Program-made: the position numbers and the translations under genes
The notes under the pieces: model-generated
What the model saw: the letters and a program-made list of their open reading frames with translations, nothing else
What the model was told of the DNA's origin: nothing
Database searches by the model: none
Assembly: GCA_042573625.1 (NCBI GenBank)
Contig: JBHPCZ010000028.1
Span: forward strand, 1-37,610
Length of the DNA stretch: 37,610 bases
Source of the DNA: JBHPCZ01 sp042573625
Lineage (GTDB): Bacteria > Desulfobacterota > Desulfobacteria > Desulfobacterales > UBA11574
Direction of reading: 5' to 3'
Shown: one piece after another, positions 13,287-21,942 of the stretch
Numbering within the stretch: the stretch's first letter is position 1
Layout: the number at the start of each line of letters is the position of its first letter

Positions 13287-14765
13287 TCAGAGTTTGATTC
13301 TTATCCCCGACATCCGGGGTGCCAGCACCCGCCTCATGCCTGGAGCTATCCAGAGTATTATGAGCATGATCACAACAGATTTAATCATCCAATTTATCAT
13401 GAATCCCACGGAAGTTTCGGCCTTAATGGCGATAATGCCAAAATAACCGGCCCATATCCACCACAATGGTTGTTGATATGCTTTTTCATAAAACCAGCGA
13501 AACCCCAACCCGAGAAGCAGGGCATAGAGACCGATGCCCAGTAAACCCCACCCCGGACCGAAGTTGACATACATTTCGCCGGCATAACCCAGGGACATAC
13601 TGGTGCCAATCAACAGAAGGCCGGTATAGCGTGTATAATCCTCACGCCCACCCACTACCCCCTTTTGGGGGTTAAGAATTCGCGGTACCAGTGCGGCGGT
13701 TACACTATTTCTAATGGTTTTCCCGTGTGCAAAGGGTTCCACCGCCGGTGTCCAGATCATGGCCCTGTTGATAATCCAGCCCTGGTTAAAGCGCACCATG
13801 AGTTCAGATACCATCTTTTCGGAAAACAATTCCTTTGGATTCAACACATAATCTGAAGTCAGACGAATATAAGCCAGAACCCGATTTTCTCCAAAATATC
13901 CCTTGCCGTACCAGAATTGATCCCGAAAATCCTTTTTCACCGCATTAACTACTACGATGCCTATGACACCGGCCATAATAACCGCGATCAAACGCTTTCT
14001 GTTCCATTTGTGTCTGTACGCAACCACCAGCACCGTAAACGAGCCCCATATGACCATTTCATGAAATTTTGCTTCTCCCAGGGATGTCCAGAAGAGTAAT
14101 GCCATGGCGATTATTGTGCGTGATTTCCAGCCCGGCGTATTTAACAGGATGTATCCAAACGCGCCGACATACATCAGGTTACTCAGCAACACTATGATAA
14201 ATTTCAGGCTTGACGGCGCTCTGCCTCCAAGCAGCGTCGCGGCGACGCCAACAACAAATATCGTATGGAGTTCCTTGACCAGCTGTTTTTTGGTCTGCTG
14301 GTTTTCAATTACTGTTTCTGATTTTTCAGTTTGTAATCGACTACTCCCGATGGGAATCATCAGGCCAAGTGCGAACAGGGCACAGGCAGGTCCCCCGTAA
14401 GACAGATAGACGGGCAGGCGATCGAGAATATCGTGCACAGGATGGTGCTGGGGGAAATGCCAGTTTCCCCAGGCCGCCAGGATCATTTGAATGCAGGATA
14501 TTACAATTGCCAGCTGTGGATAGGGCAGCATGTAGCGTACTGAGAAAGCTATGTTTATTGTTGAAAGAGCGATGAGAATGATTCCAAACCCGATCCACCA
14601 GGAAATGTCACTGTAAGATGAGAAAAACAACGCGGCAATAGATATCGCAAAACCCAGGCTTATGACCCATTCCCCGGAAGACATAAAGAGCCATCCGGTT
14701 GGTCGGGGGTAGGTTGTCTTTGTTGGTGCGCCTATAATATCGGTTTGGGCAATAGAGGTATCCAT
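13287..14765 (-). CDS. Probable oligosaccharide repeat-unit polymerase (Wzy-like)
   Basis: This 492-residue protein has about 12-13 hydrophobic helices and no soluble domain beyond a short linker (about 145-165). A periplasmic-type loop with VRFNQGWIINRAMIWTPAVE (around 320-340), then PFAHGKTI and further on ALVPRILNPQKG, resembles the large loop of O-antigen and oligosaccharide repeat-unit polymerases. There it is followed by GTSMSLGYAGEMYVNFGPGW and two or three more helices, as in the family. It would join lipid-linked repeat units in the periplasm. Wzy proteins share little sequence, so the assignment rests on topology, loop pattern and position in the cluster. ATG at 14765, 21 bases after the upstream glycosyltransferase. 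Confidence 0.72.
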   Translation of the reverse strand: MDTSIAQTDIIGAPTKTTYPRPTGWLFMSSGEWVISLGFAISIAALFFSSYSDISWWIGFGIILIALSTINIAFSVRYMLPYPQLAIVISCIQMILAAWGNWHFPQHHPVHDILDRLPVYLSYGGPACALFALGLMIPIGSSRLQTEKSETVIENQQTKKQLVKELHTIFVVGVAATLLGGRAPSSLKFIIVLLSNLMYVGAFGYILLNTPGWKSRTIIAMALLFWTSLGEAKFHEMVIWGSFTVLVVAYRHKWNRKRLIAVIMAGVIGIVVVNAVKKDFRDQFWYGKGYFGENRVLAYIRLTSDYVLNPKELFSEKMVSELMVRFNQGWIINRAMIWTPAVEPFAHGKTIRNSVTAALVPRILNPQKGVVGGREDYTRYTGLLLIGTSMSLGYAGEMYVNFGPGWGLLGIGLYALLLGLGFRWFYEKAYQQPLWWIWAGYFGIIAIKAETSVGFMINWMIKSVVIMLIILWIAPGMRRVLAPRMSGIRIKL

Positions 14766-14786
14766 AACTTTTAGCTTATGCTGATT

Positions 14787-16007
14787 TCACCCTGTTCGTG
14801 TATTCCACTCTTCAGTCGCCATTATATAGGTATTTAAATTCTTTCTTGCAACTGCGTCCAGTGAAAAGTTTTTTTCAGCCCGATTCCGCCCCTTAACATT
14901 GAATTCAGGGATTTCATTCTTTTGGTCCGAGAAGCGGGAAATGTGTGATCCAATTGCCCTGGCGAGCTCGGTAGTGTCTTGACTCGGAACGATGGTTCCG
15001 GCATCTCCTATGACATCCGGGATGGCCCCTGAGTCTGTGCCGATACAGTGTAATCCGCATGCCAGGGCCTCTATCACCGCGTGGGCATCGTGCTCTTCGT
15101 GGTCTTTTGTTTTTCGGGCGGGCATGACAAACAGATCCAGGGATTTCATGAAACCGGCAACTGCGGCATGGGACACTTGAGAAAAAAGATGTATAAAGGA
15201 TTCTCTTTTCCGCAAATCGTCCAGATGTTGTTTCATGGAGCCGTCACCCAAAAAAAAGACTTTTACATCTATGTTTAATTTTGGTCTGAGATTCTTAATT
15301 GCTTCAATCAAGTCTGTTATCCCTTTATACTCTTCCAGGCGACCGCAATAACCGACAAGAAAGGTTTCCGGATTATGATTAGCCGGAAGCCAATGCCTGC
15401 GCTTCATATATTTTTCTTTTTGATTCACAGGGCAGAACAGTTCCGTATCAACTCCCAAATGGGTGTTGCGGTCAAAATACTGAACAGGCAGATTAAAGTG
15501 CCTGGCATAAAGATCAGGCACCGCGTCACTCACCGCAATGAATCGTGCCACGTTTCGTATTCCCCATAGGCCAATCTGCTTTTTCAAAACATCGAGAAGC
15601 CAGCTTCTGGATGTGTATGTGTTCTGTTTCGCGGTGCAGACAATCGGGATTTTTCGATCCAAGCTGTTTCGCACTAAAATCATCTGCACTGCAAAGGTTG
15701 TCCATGGGTCGGATTCTATGTGAATGAGATCCGGCTTAATGGATCTCACAGCTTTTCGTAGGCCGGGTAGCACATATTGGGAGTGTGGTAAATAGGGAAA
15801 GCGGTATTCCCGCACAAAGTGTATGATTTTTTGACGACCCTCAACCCTGTCGGCATCGATGTCAAATTGGGTCATTCCTTCATGCCATCGACGGGGTGAC
15901 AGTACGACAACGTTGATATGGCGAGCCAGGGCGTTCAACTGCTTTCTATTTTCTGTTGCGAGGTAGCTGTGCCCCAGTATCAGCACTTTTTTAAGATGTG
16001 TTTTCAA
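14787..16007 (-). CDS. Family 4 glycosyltransferase (GT-B)
   Basis: This 406-residue GT-B enzyme starts KKVLILGHSYLATENRKQLN. The donor domain opens with LVGYCGRLEEYKGITDLIEA (about 218-237). The nucleotide-sugar binding helix is in HDAHAVIEALACGLHCIGTD (about 311-330), followed by SGAIPDVIGDAGTIVP. The E of VIEAL is the conserved second glutamate of the GT4 E-x7-E motif. The start is TTG and overlaps the TGA stop of the upstream gene by four bases (TTGA), so the two are probably translationally coupled. The sugar and linkage cannot be predicted. Confidence 0.9.
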   Translation of the reverse strand: MKTHLKKVLILGHSYLATENRKQLNALARHINVVVLSPRRWHEGMTQFDIDADRVEGRQKIIHFVREYRFPYLPHSQYVLPGLRKAVRSIKPDLIHIESDPWTTFAVQMILVRNSLDRKIPIVCTAKQNTYTSRSWLLDVLKKQIGLWGIRNVARFIAVSDAVPDLYARHFNLPVQYFDRNTHLGVDTELFCPVNQKEKYMKRRHWLPANHNPETFLVGYCGRLEEYKGITDLIEAIKNLRPKLNIDVKVFFLGDGSMKQHLDDLRKRESFIHLFSQVSHAAVAGFMKSLDLFVMPARKTKDHEEHDAHAVIEALACGLHCIGTDSGAIPDVIGDAGTIVPSQDTTELARAIGSHISRFSDQKNEIPEFNVKGRNRAEKNFSLDAVARKNLNTYIMATEEWNTRTG

Positions 16008-17119
16008 GTAACACTGATCTGCATTTTAACGGTTTGAATTTTATTACATTCCTCTAAAACTGGTTTCAATCGTTTTTGATTGCTGTAGCCATTTTCAAGG
16101 CAGCGTGTATAACCGGCCCTGGCAATGCGCTTCCGTTCGTCGGTTGCTTTGAGAAAATGACGAATTTTTTCAATCAATTCTTCGTCCGTTTCAAAAAAGA
16201 CAGCCTCTTCATTTTCTTTAAAGAGTTTTTGATGTTCTTTTGTGCGTTCAGCCAGCATAAAGGCACCGCAGGCTGGAATCTCAATACTGCGGGTGGTCTG
16301 CTGATCACGGTTTATCTTGCGGAGAAATGCCAGATTGATTTTTGTCGCGCATAACACCTTTGCGTATTCATCACCAAAAACAGGGCGATCCTCGATTCTC
16401 AATATTGTTGGTCGGTTCTTCAGCATGTACCATCTGTTTCCCCAAACACGTATGGATATGCCGGCTTCGGCAAGCCTCAGCAGGCTTTCAGCCCGAGCCT
16501 TCTCATAACCGCCCACGAAGCCTACATCAGCACCGTATTTCTTTTGGTCTTCTTCTGTGATCTCCACAGGACGATGGACATGTAAATCATATCCGTTTTC
16601 AATATAAAAAAGGTGTTTTGCCCCCATATCCTTTAATTCCAGAACATTCGGTGTTTTTGTGGTAACATGCAGATCATATCGCGGAACAGATTTTAGGTAG
16701 TAGCGGGATTGATTGTCCGGATTGATCATATCATCAACGCTGAATGACAATATAACGGTTTGAGGTTGTCTATTGCGGATGAAATCAAGGGTTTTAGGTC
16801 GGATGGTGAGCCCTTTGTCAATCCACACGATGTCATATCGTTTTTGTGACACAGCATCGATAATTTTCCGGTTTTCATCTTTCATTTCAAGCGGATATCC
16901 CGTGCGCCGAAAAAACGACCGGACAATTCGCCTTCCGATGGTTGGTAATTCTTGGCGCCAGCCGGTATCCACCGTATCTATGGTGCAGCCTATGTCTTCA
17001 AGCGCTCGTTTGCGTTGTGCTGTTGTGCTTCCATACCATGTCGTTCCAACGTATAAAATAAAGGTTCCGTTCACTCTCGTTTGAAAATTGTAAAACTCGA
17101 TTGGTTTGTCTCTTTTCAC
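16004..17119 (-). CDS. CgeB-like glycosyltransferase
   Basis: This 371-residue protein resembles the CgeB / Glyco_trans_1_2 group of GT-B transferases. The middle has LKDMGAKHLFYIENGYDLHV (about 164-183). The C-terminal domain has INLAFLRKINRDQQTTRSIE, then IPACGAFMLAERTKEHQKLF (about 281-300) and ends in ARAGYTRCLENGYSNQKRL. The T-R-S-x-E-I-P-A-C-G-A-F segment is a CgeB-group hallmark. Family members glycosylate spore coats, maturation structures or surface glycans. The start is GTG; an overlap of four bases links it to the following gene and a 15-base gap separates it from the preceding methyltransferase. Confidence 0.85.
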   Translation of the reverse strand: MKRDKPIEFYNFQTRVNGTFILYVGTTWYGSTTAQRKRALEDIGCTIDTVDTGWRQELPTIGRRIVRSFFRRTGYPLEMKDENRKIIDAVSQKRYDIVWIDKGLTIRPKTLDFIRNRQPQTVILSFSVDDMINPDNQSRYYLKSVPRYDLHVTTKTPNVLELKDMGAKHLFYIENGYDLHVHRPVEITEEDQKKYGADVGFVGGYEKARAESLLRLAEAGISIRVWGNRWYMLKNRPTILRIEDRPVFGDEYAKVLCATKINLAFLRKINRDQQTTRSIEIPACGAFMLAERTKEHQKLFKENEEAVFFETDEELIEKIRHFLKATDERKRIARAGYTRCLENGYSNQKRLKPVLEECNKIQTVKMQISVT

Positions 17120-17134
17120 GCCAAATGAGGTATT

Positions 17135-17896
17135 TTATTCAGAGGCTTTAAGCCGTACCATCATGTCCTGCGTATATATATTACCGCGGTCAGTTGCCAC
17201 TTCACATAACAGGTATGTTTTAATTGCCAATCGAAAGAGGCGCCACAAGAGATACCGGACAAAGCTTGCCGGGCCGTGGGCTACAGGGCCGCACTCTCTG
17301 AACTCCGGCAGGGGATCGAAACCCACCAGGGCGGCGAGTTGGTGCCAGTTGTTCGTCGTGAAAGTCATTTCATGTGTGATGTCCCAGTACCGGGTTGTGC
17401 TTCCCATGATCGAGACAGCATTGGGCACCATGGCAATCAGACTACCCCCGGGATTGAGGATTTTTCGAATGTTCCGGAGTATCACCAGCAGCGAATCCTT
17501 TGAAAAATGCTCGAGGAAATTATAAGCAATAATGATGTCAAATCTGTCTTCAGTGGTTTTCAGGTAATCAACCGCATCACCGCATATCAAATGACTGTTA
17601 ACAAATTGTTTTGCTTCATCCACTTCCGCCTGACAGCAGTCAATACCGGTCAATTGATGATATCCTTTTTGCTCGAGCCCGAACAGTAATTCTCCGCACC
17701 CACATCCCAGGTCCAAAATTCGGGTATCTCTATTTTGAGGGAGCCATTGCCGGATACGCAGCATTTTTTGAAACGAAGAATGCCTGTACCAGTTGACATC
17801 TCGTTTGTGAGAACGACTTCTGGTTGTCGAATAATAATTCCCGGCAATTGCATGTGCCACAGAATCGTTCTCCGATTTCAAATTATCATTTTGCAT
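17135..17896 (-). CDS. Class I SAM-dependent methyltransferase
   Basis: This 253-residue methyltransferase has motif I ILDLGCGCGELLFGL (60-74), the acidic end of strand 2 in LTGIDCCQAE, motif II/III region FDIIIAYNFLEHFSKDSLLV (about 120-139) and the post-motif ILNPGGSLIAMVPNA. This is the Methyltransf_23/11 type common in glycan clusters, where such enzymes O-methylate sugars or cap chains. It overlaps the upstream GT gene by 11 bases. ATG at 17896. The substrate is unknown. Confidence 0.88.
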   Translation of the reverse strand: MQNDNLKSENDSVAHAIAGNYYSTTRSRSHKRDVNWYRHSSFQKMLRIRQWLPQNRDTRILDLGCGCGELLFGLEQKGYHQLTGIDCCQAEVDEAKQFVNSHLICGDAVDYLKTTEDRFDIIIAYNFLEHFSKDSLLVILRNIRKILNPGGSLIAMVPNAVSIMGSTTRYWDITHEMTFTTNNWHQLAALVGFDPLPEFRECGPVAHGPASFVRYLLWRLFRLAIKTYLLCEVATDRGNIYTQDMMVRLKASE

Positions 17897-19118
17897 TTGA
17901 AGTTTCCGTGTAAGACGATGAACTGTCTAATTTTCTCAGTAATCGTTCAATGTGCTGAAGCACGGGTTCAAACTGAACTTTATAATTAAATTTTTCCAGA
18001 TGAACGCGTCTCCCGTTTTTTCCCATTTGGTTCCGTTTGTCCTTGTTTTTGAGTAAATCGGAAATTGCCTGTCCAACGGCTTCAGGTGATTCGGGGTTGA
18101 CACATATGCCGGCCCCAGTTTTTTCGATAATCTGGTGCATACCCGGGCCGGAATTAGCCACCTGTGGTATTTGGCATGCCATGTATTCAAAGCGTTTGTT
18201 GGACGCACCAGAGCAGTAGGTATAATGCTCTCCTTGAGATCTGATAAGCCCCAGACCCAGACTTGCTCCAACGGTGTAGCTGAAAAGTTCCGCATATTTT
18301 ACCGGAGGCATAAACACGATACGATCAGCTAATTTTTTATCAACTGTTGAAGCAATGGCCATTATCTTTTGTTTACATACCTCCTTCACGGGCCCGATGA
18401 ATACAAGCAGGCTGTCTTCAGGCCATAACCACATGGATTTTACTGTGATGTCGGAACATTGGACGTCGCTGACAGCACCTTGGTAAAGCACTATGGATTG
18501 GTTTTTAAATCCGAACTGCCCTATTGTTGTTTGGAGCGCATTTGCGGGGATGTTCTCAAGCCGCCTGGGGCAATTCATCACTACGGTTGGTAGTTTTTTG
18601 ACAATCCCTGAATCGAGCATTGCATCAGCTCGGCCGTAATCCGGCACGACAATCAGATCCACACTGTCTGCATGTCTCTTGATAAAATCCTGCGCCAGGC
18701 AGACTCCCCGAGAAACAGCCAGTTTTGGATCAGGATGTTCGTGTAAATGCCAGATGGTCGTTGCTTTGTTTCGTTCCGGCGGACCGAGATAACGGCACCC
18801 GATATTGTCGTAGCCGATCTCAATTTTTGGGAGTAAATGTCTGCGAATCCACGCAAGCTTCTTTGCAAAGGCTTTCTGGCGAAATAACCGGATCCATATG
18901 GGCGGTAAGGATTCCTTGAAACTCAGCCATTGTCTTGCACCGTTCCATCGTTTGATACTTGGATTTAGAAGGTTTTTATCTTCTAACTCTGGATGCCACA
19001 TGCACAGCACACCGACCTTGATCCCTGCTTCAGCCATAAGATTGGCCTGGTTGATGGTAGGTGGATAACCTTCAATGGCAGCGGCCTGTACCATCAGGAC
19101 ATCCAGCCGATCTTTCAT
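17886..19118 (-). CDS. Glycosyltransferase (GT-B)
   Basis: This 410-residue GT-B-like protein shows a donor-domain strand with NQSIVLYQGAVSDVQCSDIT (about 209-228), LLVFIGPVKE, and late helices with GLGLIRSQGEHYTYCSGASN (about 305-324) and KRFEYMACQIPQVANSGPGM, ending GICVNPESPEAVGQAISDLL. The KRFEYMA element corresponds to the K-x-x-E-Y-M-A helix seen in many GT4-like enzymes. The N-terminal half is less typical. ATG at 19118 overlaps the previous stop by four bases (ATGA), with GAGG a few bases upstream, so coupling is likely. The substrate is unknown. Confidence 0.85.
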   Translation of the reverse strand: MKDRLDVLMVQAAAIEGYPPTINQANLMAEAGIKVGVLCMWHPELEDKNLLNPSIKRWNGARQWLSFKESLPPIWIRLFRQKAFAKKLAWIRRHLLPKIEIGYDNIGCRYLGPPERNKATTIWHLHEHPDPKLAVSRGVCLAQDFIKRHADSVDLIVVPDYGRADAMLDSGIVKKLPTVVMNCPRRLENIPANALQTTIGQFGFKNQSIVLYQGAVSDVQCSDITVKSMWLWPEDSLLVFIGPVKEVCKQKIMAIASTVDKKLADRIVFMPPVKYAELFSYTVGASLGLGLIRSQGEHYTYCSGASNKRFEYMACQIPQVANSGPGMHQIIEKTGAGICVNPESPEAVGQAISDLLKNKDKRNQMGKNGRRVHLEKFNYKVQFEPVLQHIERLLRKLDSSSSYTETSNAK

Positions 19119-20254
19119 AAGAGAACCTCACCCAAAGTTGCATTCAATCGACGATTAAAATGCTCATAAAGGAATATTGTGTGGAGCCTTTGAAATCCGG
19201 CTTTTCCCATCTTTTCTCGAAGCGGCGTGTCTTTTAGCAAACTGGCAATTGAAGCCGTCATTTCATCTTTTTGATCCCGATCTATCAATAATCCGGTCAC
19301 TTTATGCTCGATAATCTCTGCTGCAGCGCTATTCAACAAACCGATGCAGGGCTTTTTGTGAGACATGGCTTCAAGATAAACAAAGCCGAAGCCATCGCCC
19401 TTGCTCGGCATGACAAAGACCGCGCATTTTTCATAAAGCGCGTGTAAAACATCATTGCTTACCCGGCCAGTGAAAAATATGCTATTTTTAATCCCACTGG
19501 TTTCCGCTTTTTGTTTTAAACGCTCCATGTCATCACCGTCCCCAACAATGATCAATTGCGCGTCCGGCACCTGATCAATTATCTCCGGCATGCATTCGAT
19601 AAGATAGTCGTGTCCTTTGTGGCACTGCGAAGCATCCATCCGGCCCACAATGAGTATGGCATGAGATCCGATATTGGATAGCAATGGCGTGTCGATATTG
19701 CCATCTGTTTTTTTTTCATTATAATCTAATCCAGGCCGGCAAACCTCTATTTTGGGAAGGTTTGTTCCCAATTTATGAACTCGGGATTTTGTATAATTGG
19801 AATTTGCAATTAAAAGTGTTGCCCCTTCAAGGGCTTTTGTGTAGTCGGGTCGCGCCTGTTCATCAATTTCCACCCCGTGAATAAAAACGCAGTAACTGGG
19901 TCGGACGAACGCGGGCAGCATCTTTGCCGATTTTGATGGTCCAGCATGATCGAAAATTACCAGATCCGGTTTTGAAGTTAAAATCCCCATGGTAAAGCGG
20001 ACTCTTGATTCTGAACACCATCGGATGGAAATTTCTTTAAAATCCTGCATTAACTCATCGTTCGGGTCAGGTCCGGATTCATTCAGTACCTGAGCCTGAA
20101 GCTTGATCTTTCCTCGAAGATGCATGTCAGTTAGGCTTCGAAATATCAGTCTCGCCAGTACGGTAATACCGCCGGTAATTCGACAAAGATCCACAGCGCA
20201 GAACAGTACTTTAGGAATCTTGTATTTATTTGTTAATTTATTTTTCTCACTCAA
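19115..20254 (-). CDS. Family 4 glycosyltransferase (GT-B)
   Basis: This 379-residue GT4 enzyme has an N-terminal domain KVLFCAVDLCRITGGITVLA (14-33). The donor domain has ILIVGRMDASQCHKGHDYLI (about 204-223), AQLIIVGDGDDMERLKQ and the catalytic E-x7-E element in PSKGDGFGFVYLEAMSHKKP, followed by IEHKVTGLLID. It is a textbook retaining GT4 arrangement. The start is TTG with no ribosome binding site. Upstream lies a repeat locus. Its end overlaps the next gene by four bases, so 20254 down to 13287 is probably one transcription unit. Confidence 0.92.
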   Translation of the reverse strand: MSEKNKLTNKYKIPKVLFCAVDLCRITGGITVLARLIFRSLTDMHLRGKIKLQAQVLNESGPDPNDELMQDFKEISIRWCSESRVRFTMGILTSKPDLVIFDHAGPSKSAKMLPAFVRPSYCVFIHGVEIDEQARPDYTKALEGATLLIANSNYTKSRVHKLGTNLPKIEVCRPGLDYNEKKTDGNIDTPLLSNIGSHAILIVGRMDASQCHKGHDYLIECMPEIIDQVPDAQLIIVGDGDDMERLKQKAETSGIKNSIFFTGRVSNDVLHALYEKCAVFVMPSKGDGFGFVYLEAMSHKKPCIGLLNSAAAEIIEHKVTGLLIDRDQKDEMTASIASLLKDTPLREKMGKAGFQRLHTIFLYEHFNRRLNATLGEVLL

Positions 20255-20487
20255 TGGGTTCGCTTAACAGTGAATAGTGAATGGTGAAAAGTTATCGGTT
20301 ATCCGTTATCAGTAAAAAGTAAAAGGTGAAAGGTTAAAAGCGAAGAACATGGAGCAGGGAGCGTGGAGCGCGGAGCATGGAGCACAGAGCAAGGTATACA
20401 TTGCATGGCGTTCAATTTTTCCGACCCCCGATCCCCGATGCCTGACCCCTGACCTATGCCTTCTGCCCTCTGTTTTCTGTCCTCTGT
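20255..20487. repeat. Word-like repeat locus, no gene seen
   Basis: On the + strand: AGTGAATAGTGAATGGTGAA, AAGTTATCGGTTATCCGTTA and GTAAAAGGTGAAAGG words (20270-20336), then GGAGCAGGGAGCGTGGAGCG words (20350-20390). After a switch come GACCCCCGATCCCCGATGCC (20423-20442), CTGACCCCTGACC and CTTCTGCCCTCTGTTTTCTG words that reach the stop of the next gene. The word order parallels 7547-7772 and 10667-11152. Confidence 0.78.
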
Positions 20488-21621
20488 CTACTGCCTTCTA
20501 TCCTTAATCTTCTCGACTGCATCCAACACTCTCACCAGATTCTTTCTTACGACTTCTTTTGAAGATACACGTTCAAAAACAGCTCGTGCCGCAGATCTTC
20601 TCGCTTGATAAACTTTTTCATTTTCACTCAGAACCTGGAGCATTGCGTTTGCCAGGCCATCAACATCATTTGGGGGGATAATCAGGCCGGAACCTGATCC
20701 GTTAAAAACCTCTTTTACACTACCGACATCTGTAGAAATAAAGGGAACACTTCGTTCCGCAGCCTCAAGGAGAACCAGGGGATAGCCTTCGTGATAGGAG
20801 GGAAGCACAATATATTTTGATGTGGCCAGCGTTTCCATTGTTTCAGAATATGTTTTGAAAAATTTAAACGAGATATTTTGTTCAATACCCAGTTTTTCAG
20901 CAAGCAAACGAAATGGCTTGTCGCTGCCTGGTCCTGTAATGAGTACACGAACATCTGGATTCGATTCAGCTACAACAGCCGTAGCGTTTACCAATTCATT
21001 CAGTCCTTTTTCAACGTCACGACGTCCAAGGTATATAAATTCTGTTGAAAACGTTTCCGGTGATTTAACCAGCATCAGATTGTGATCTGTTACCCAAAAA
21101 GGGAGCCGAAGAATATTTCCTTTATAATTGTATGTTTCCCGAATTCCTTTATCGATTACAGGGGAAGGGGAGAGTACTGATCGGCAATTGTTAAGCCTTC
21201 GGATCGCATCTTGATCAACAAGCTTGTTTTGCGGGGTTGCATTGGTGAATTCCCACATCAATAGATGACCTGCGATACCACTTCTCAGCAAAGAGCTCGC
21301 CAGCTTTGTAACACCGCACATAAATACAAATTCCGGTTTTTGCCTTTTAATTTCTTTTTCAACCTGAAAAGAAAGAACTCTTTCAGGGATATCCCAGCGG
21401 CATCCTTTGCGGAACCAGGGTGTGATAATATGGAAAGAATTCGGTATTTCTTCATCACCAAAAAGCAGACTCTCCGTAAAGGCGGTAACCTCTATGCCGA
21501 GATCGGTGAGCTCCTGGCAGAGCAATAGCGGCGCCAGGGCACCACCACCAATCGTTCCAAGATGACTGGTAACAACGAATGCTTTTTTATTCCAATTGAA
21601 AGTTTTAGATTGCCCCATCAT
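20488..21621 (-). CDS. Family 4 glycosyltransferase (GT-B)
   Basis: This 377-residue GT4 enzyme starts with AFVVTSHLGTIGGGALAPLL (14-33). The donor domain has STEFIYLGRRDVEKGLNELV (about 191-210), VRVLITGPGSDKPFRLLAEK and the E-x7-E element in LPSYHEGYPLVLLEAAERSV, then FISTDVGSVKEVFNGSGSGL. Two ATG codons in a row open the gene; either may serve. The last four residues (DRRQ) and the TAG stop are encoded by CTGCCTTCT-type repeat words, so the original C-terminus may have been replaced or trimmed. Confidence 0.92.
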   Translation of the reverse strand: MMGQSKTFNWNKKAFVVTSHLGTIGGGALAPLLLCQELTDLGIEVTAFTESLLFGDEEIPNSFHIITPWFRKGCRWDIPERVLSFQVEKEIKRQKPEFVFMCGVTKLASSLLRSGIAGHLLMWEFTNATPQNKLVDQDAIRRLNNCRSVLSPSPVIDKGIRETYNYKGNILRLPFWVTDHNLMLVKSPETFSTEFIYLGRRDVEKGLNELVNATAVVAESNPDVRVLITGPGSDKPFRLLAEKLGIEQNISFKFFKTYSETMETLATSKYIVLPSYHEGYPLVLLEAAERSVPFISTDVGSVKEVFNGSGSGLIIPPNDVDGLANAMLQVLSENEKVYQARRSAARAVFERVSSKEVVRKNLVRVLDAVEKIKDRRQ

Positions 21622-21942
21622 TTGATGTTCACCACAGGGACACAGAGAGCACTAAGAGGCTAACTATGTTCTCTCCATTCCTTGTACATCGTTTAGCATG
21701 AACAGCTCATGGATTCGGTTTGATAGAAGACAGAGGTCAGAGGTCAGAAGACAGCAGGGAGTTAAGGACAGATTCATTTGTGCTTCATGCTTCGCGCTCT
21801 GCGCTTTGCATATCCTATGCGACTCTGTAAACTCTGTGAGAGATTTAAGTTTTTTATAAAAGAAAAGAAAGTTGTCTGTGTATGTCTGTGCCTGCCCTGT
21901 GGAATGCGAAGCATATTCCTCTGGGGTGTGTCTGTGGCCAAT
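21622..21942. repeat. Word-like repeat locus, no gene seen
   Basis: On the + strand, CACCACAGGGACACAGAGAG (21632-21651) comes first. AGAAGACAGAGGTCAGAGGT words (21725-21744) follow, then GCTTCGCGCTCTGCGCTTTG (21789-21808) and CTCTGTAAACTCTGTGAGAG words. GTCTGTGTATGTCTGTG and GTGTGTCTGTGGCC enclose a conserved-mouth hairpin. The stretch 21652-21720 shows nothing recognisable. Purine-rich words again precede pyrimidine-rich words. Confidence 0.72.
21891..21928 (+). repeat. Conserved-mouth hairpin, copy f
   Basis: CCTGCCC (21891-21897) and GGGGTG (21923-21928) form the mouth. GTGGAAT (21899-21905) and ATTCCTC (21915-21921) form the inner stem, closed by a GC-GAA-GC tip. It interrupts a GTCTGTGTG word series that continues on both sides. 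A degenerate relative with the same inner stem lies at 22998-23057. Confidence 0.7.
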
